Of a DNA stretch of 7,220 bases, positions 5,199 through 7,220 are shown piece by piece. Position 1 is the stretch's first letter. Every line of letters starts with the position of its first letter. Position numbers and translations under genes: made by a program. Origin of the DNA: CG2-30-40-21 sp043806395 (GTDB taxonomy: Bacteria > UBA9089 > CG2-30-40-21); assembly GCA_043806395.1 (NCBI GenBank), contig JAZDHC010000284.1, positions 1-7,220 of the forward strand, in the 5' to 3' direction. The notes under the pieces were generated by a model that worked only from the letters and a program-made list of their open reading frames with translations, ran no database searches and was not told where the DNA came from.

Positions 5199-6202
5199 GG
5201 TCCAATCATCTTTGTCAACCATACCGGCAATTTCTGCCACATCTTTATGCACATTCTATACCTCGGATTATTGACATCAATCCCTGGCATATCCTTAGCC
5301 TTATTCAAATAATATTGATAATAGAGTTGTTTTGGGACTGCCCCAATATTTTTCTTAAAATTGAATGTACTTGAATGCCATATTGAGCGGCCAATATCAA
5401 AATGGGCTAATCCATTTTCATGGCAATATCTTATACATTCCCAGTAAAACAGATTATTAGGGGCTGCATCCAAAAAATCCTTGTTAGAGGCTGTCCATGG
5501 ATTGTACAGAGTGTCCTTGAACGGAATTAATAATCCGGCAGCAATAACCCTGTCCTGATTTTTTATTGCCATGATGGTAGCTGTTTTCCATTCCTTCATG
5601 ATATTTTGGAAGAAATTGAGTGAATACACTGGTGTTCCCAGATCTCGCATCCTGCGGACAAATAAAGAATAAAAATCCTTCAGATAATCCCTGTTTATAT
5701 CAGTTGTAAGGTTTAATTTTAATGCCTTTCGTATCATATTACGACCCTTTGATGGAATCATGTCCCAGTTACTCTCCAGATTTATTTCCATATCCATAAA
5801 AAAGGTGACATAAATATCCTTGAGATACAACTCCTTTTCATTGTTTAAGGTGAGACTTCGCAGTTCAAGATAATTGGCATTAAGGGTATTGGTTATCCGC
5901 TTTATTTCAGAGAGCAGTTCCTGTTCAACCTCAGGATTATCTGCTAATACACCTGCATAACCGGTAAATGGCAGTGAAATCAAGCTACACCCTGTCATGG
6001 GGTACTTGATTAAAAAGCAAGGTAGAACACCAACAATTTTTCCCTCATTCTTGGCTAAAATATAATACGGCTTATGCCCAAAACTCTTCTCAACCACCCT
6101 TTTCCATCCTGACAAATGGTAAGGGGTTGCGATAAGTGAATTGGTGACATACTCATCCCAATATATTTCATCAGCCACAGTTAATTCATAGATTCTCAGC
6201 AT
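5174..6202 (-). CDS. FemAB-like GNAT-fold acyltransferase, XrtA/PEP-CTERM-associated type
   Basis: This 342-aa cytoplasmic protein resembles the FemAB-related family found with exosortase A (XrtA) loci. FemAB enzymes transfer aminoacyl groups to peptidoglycan precursors. The biochemical role of the exosortase-linked family is not settled; acylation or aminoacylation of an envelope or polysaccharide precursor is an inference. Visible features are an N-terminal GNAT-like domain (about 1-140, with YHLSGWKRVVEKSFGHKPYY at 28-47) and the linker SKGRNMIRKALK (151-162). A second GNAT-like domain follows, ending in the signature FDIGRS (268-273) and STFNFKKNIGAVPKQLYYQY (278-297). The length is typical. 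The ATG at 6202 has GGAGGG (plus-strand 6208-6213) 5 nt upstream, and the start overlaps the end of the deacetylase gene by 7 bp, indicating translational coupling. The TAA stop shares TTAA with the glycosyltransferase stop. Confidence 0.85.
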   Translation of the reverse strand: MLRIYELTVADEIYWDEYVTNSLIATPYHLSGWKRVVEKSFGHKPYYILAKNEGKIVGVLPCFLIKYPMTGCSLISLPFTGYAGVLADNPEVEQELLSEIKRITNTLNANYLELRSLTLNNEKELYLKDIYVTFFMDMEINLESNWDMIPSKGRNMIRKALKLNLTTDINRDYLKDFYSLFVRRMRDLGTPVYSLNFFQNIMKEWKTATIMAIKNQDRVIAAGLLIPFKDTLYNPWTASNKDFLDAAPNNLFYWECIRYCHENGLAHFDIGRSIWHSSTFNFKKNIGAVPKQLYYQYYLNKAKDMPGIDVNNPRYRMCIKMWQKLPVWLTKMIGPGIIRYIP

Positions 6203-7035
6203 GACAACCCTCCCTTCCCAAAAAGCACTTCCCTTATTGTCCCAAACCTGAATTCTTTTACCAAACGGCTGAATTTCCCCAGGGTAGTAGATAGGTTATG
6301 GTAATGTAATATGGATTCACCAAAGGTCAAGTTTTTTGGTTTGGGTTTGCCAGAATCAAATTCAGGCGGATGAAGGCAAATCAACACAGGCTTACCCTCT
6401 TTGTTTATCCTGCTCAGTCCCCATCTGGTCAATTGGTATGGAAATGCACGGAAATAAAACCCTGACCCCATGGGAAGATTAATACCGCATACCCTGATAG
6501 TAGAAGGTGGGAATTCGATTAATGGATTGCTTTCTGTGCTGCCAATTATATAAGGATACCTTGGAGAGGATGGCATTCCATAAAGATGAGTCTTTACGGG
6601 GTAAATACTTGAATCATACCTTAGCCCTTCCTGTCGGATAATATCTAATGCCCAGTTCGTTTGTTTATTAATACTCCAATAGGGTGCTCTATATCCGATT
6701 ACCTTGTCTGAAATTAATTCCTCAATCACGCCAACAGACATTTTCAGGTCTTCCCTGAACTCATCGGGGCTAAGTTGATATAATAACCTATGGTTATAAC
6801 CATGCGAGGCTATCTCATGACCCTCCTTGTGTAACGACTTCACCATTTCTGGATATTTATCAGCTACACAACCCAGGATAAAAAAGGTGGCTTTAATGCC
6901 ATATTCATCTAATATGCGTAAGATTTTATTCATATTCAGGACAAGTCTATCCTCATACCTGTCCCATTCCTCAAAAGGGATGGAGGCAACACTATGATAC
7001 CAGTCTTCAACATCAAAACTTAACGCATTTAACAT
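6196..7035 (-). CDS. Polysaccharide deacetylase, XrtA/PEP-CTERM-associated type (NodB fold, DUF3473)
   Basis: This is a carbohydrate esterase family 4 enzyme expected to remove acetyl groups from N-acetylated sugars of an exopolysaccharide, using a metal ion. I use the ATG at 7035 (279 aa): GAGGT lies 7 nt before it, and the protein then opens MLNALSFDVEDWYHS, the usual start of this family. Numbering from there: catalytic-site DVED at 8-11; ATFFILG near 49-55; metal-binding SHGYNH with H78 and H82; GYRAPYW at 114-120 (R116); LRYDSSIYP with D141; and ICLHPPEFD with H222. The C-terminal part, including YFRAFPYQLTRWGLSRINKE, matches the DUF3473 extension of the exosortase-A-associated deacetylases. 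All expected NodB motifs appear intact. No signal peptide is seen, so action on a cytoplasmic or lipid-linked precursor is possible. The frame also opens at ATG 7158, but those extra 41 residues resemble nothing and contain an operator-like palindrome. The gene overlaps the FemAB-like gene by 7 bp. Confidence 0.9.
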   Translation of the reverse strand: MLNALSFDVEDWYHSVASIPFEEWDRYEDRLVLNMNKILRILDEYGIKATFFILGCVADKYPEMVKSLHKEGHEIASHGYNHRLLYQLSPDEFREDLKMSVGVIEELISDKVIGYRAPYWSINKQTNWALDIIRQEGLRYDSSIYPVKTHLYGMPSSPRYPYIIGSTESNPLIEFPPSTIRVCGINLPMGSGFYFRAFPYQLTRWGLSRINKEGKPVLICLHPPEFDSGKPKPKNLTFGESILHYHNLSTTLGKFSRLVKEFRFGTIREVLFGKGGLSC

Positions 7036-7042
7036 ATTCCAG

Positions 7043-7047
7043 ACCTC
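7043..7047 (-). promoter_or_regulatory. Shine-Dalgarno GAGGT deciding the deacetylase start
   Basis: On the minus strand GAGGT lies 7 nt before the ATG at 7035. It supports that start over the in-frame ATG at 7158, before which I see no purine-rich site. Confidence 0.6.
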
Positions 7048-7054
7048 ACAATTC

Positions 7055-7071
7055 AACTGTTGACAACAGTA
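7055..7071. promoter_or_regulatory. Operator-like palindrome before the deacetylase gene
   Basis: ACTGTTG, centre A, CAACAGT (7056-7070) is a perfect 7-bp inverted repeat, ending about 20 nt upstream of the preferred deacetylase start at 7035. With one flanking base it shares the AACTG-N7-CAGT pattern of the palindrome at 1852-1868. It could be a regulator site or a leader hairpin. No clear promoter hexamers were found beyond it. Confidence 0.35.
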
Positions 7072-7220
7072 AAATTTTAGCTCTACTGGGAACTGTGTGG
7101 ATACATGTCTATTTTTCCACCATAGGATAAAAGGCTCTTTGTCATCGTTGCAGAACATTCTAACATATAATGAAGAAGGTTTATCGCTTTAACCACTCCA
7201 GAGTATGTGTTTAATCCTCT

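Noticed and set aside
4935..5252. 105-codon open frame on the minus strand across the convergent junction
   Set aside because: It overlaps both the glycosyltransferase end and the FemAB-like end, which are each supported in their own frames.
7083..7220. 45-codon frame on the minus strand, open to the window edge and ending TAG at 7083-7085
   Set aside because: It could be the 3' end of an upstream gene, but I do not recognise the residues (…GVVKAINLLHYMLE…) and a frame this short can be open by chance. Sequence beyond 7220 would decide.

Overview
The window is a moderately AT-rich stretch of bacterial chromosome holding five protein genes and a repeat-rich gap. It looks like the edge of an exopolysaccharide / protein-sorting (exosortase A, XrtA/PEP-CTERM type) locus in a Gram-negative bacterium. 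Two adjacent minus-strand genes resemble the polysaccharide deacetylase and FemAB-like acyltransferase that usually accompany exosortase A. No exosortase or PEP-CTERM protein lies within the window, so the link rests on family resemblance. The dispersed C5/G5 repeats and a GxxExxY-type gene remnant are the kind of debris I associate with environmental lineages such as Nitrospirota, Planctomycetota or Desulfobacterota; I cannot decide the phylum.

Layout. Positions 1-187 hold a hairpin-rich intergenic element bounded by a 10-bp inverted repeat. A livM-type branched-chain amino acid permease gene follows on the minus strand (188-1240), with neither livH upstream nor livG/livF in the sequence shown. 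The gap 1241-1889 has no intact gene. It holds the 3' end of a decayed GxxExxY-family gene on the minus strand, interrupted by a 149-bp mobile-element-like insertion with terminal inverted repeats and an 8-bp target duplication. It also holds a 30-bp G-rich tandem repeat and the upstream region of the next operon.

A plus-strand pair follows: an FAD-dependent oxidoreductase of the HemY/UDP-galactopyranose-mutase-like group (1905 or 1890 to 3269), then 21 nt later a GT39-type membrane glycosyltransferase with an extra C-terminal soluble domain (3291-5177). It runs head-on into a minus-strand pair: deacetylase (start best placed at 7035, ending 6196) and FemAB-like protein (6202-5174), which overlap by 7 bp. 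The two convergent pairs overlap by 4 bp at a shared TTAA, where an imperfect hairpin could end transcription.

Working together. The deacetylase and FemAB-like protein probably modify or decorate an exported polysaccharide. The GT39 enzyme would transfer a sugar from a lipid-linked donor at the periplasmic face of the inner membrane, and the flavoprotein may modify a sugar or lipid precursor. Both pairs carry a similar AACTG-N7-CAGT palindrome about 20 nt before the nearest start codon, a hint (not proof) of shared control. The livM gene appears unrelated to this pathway.
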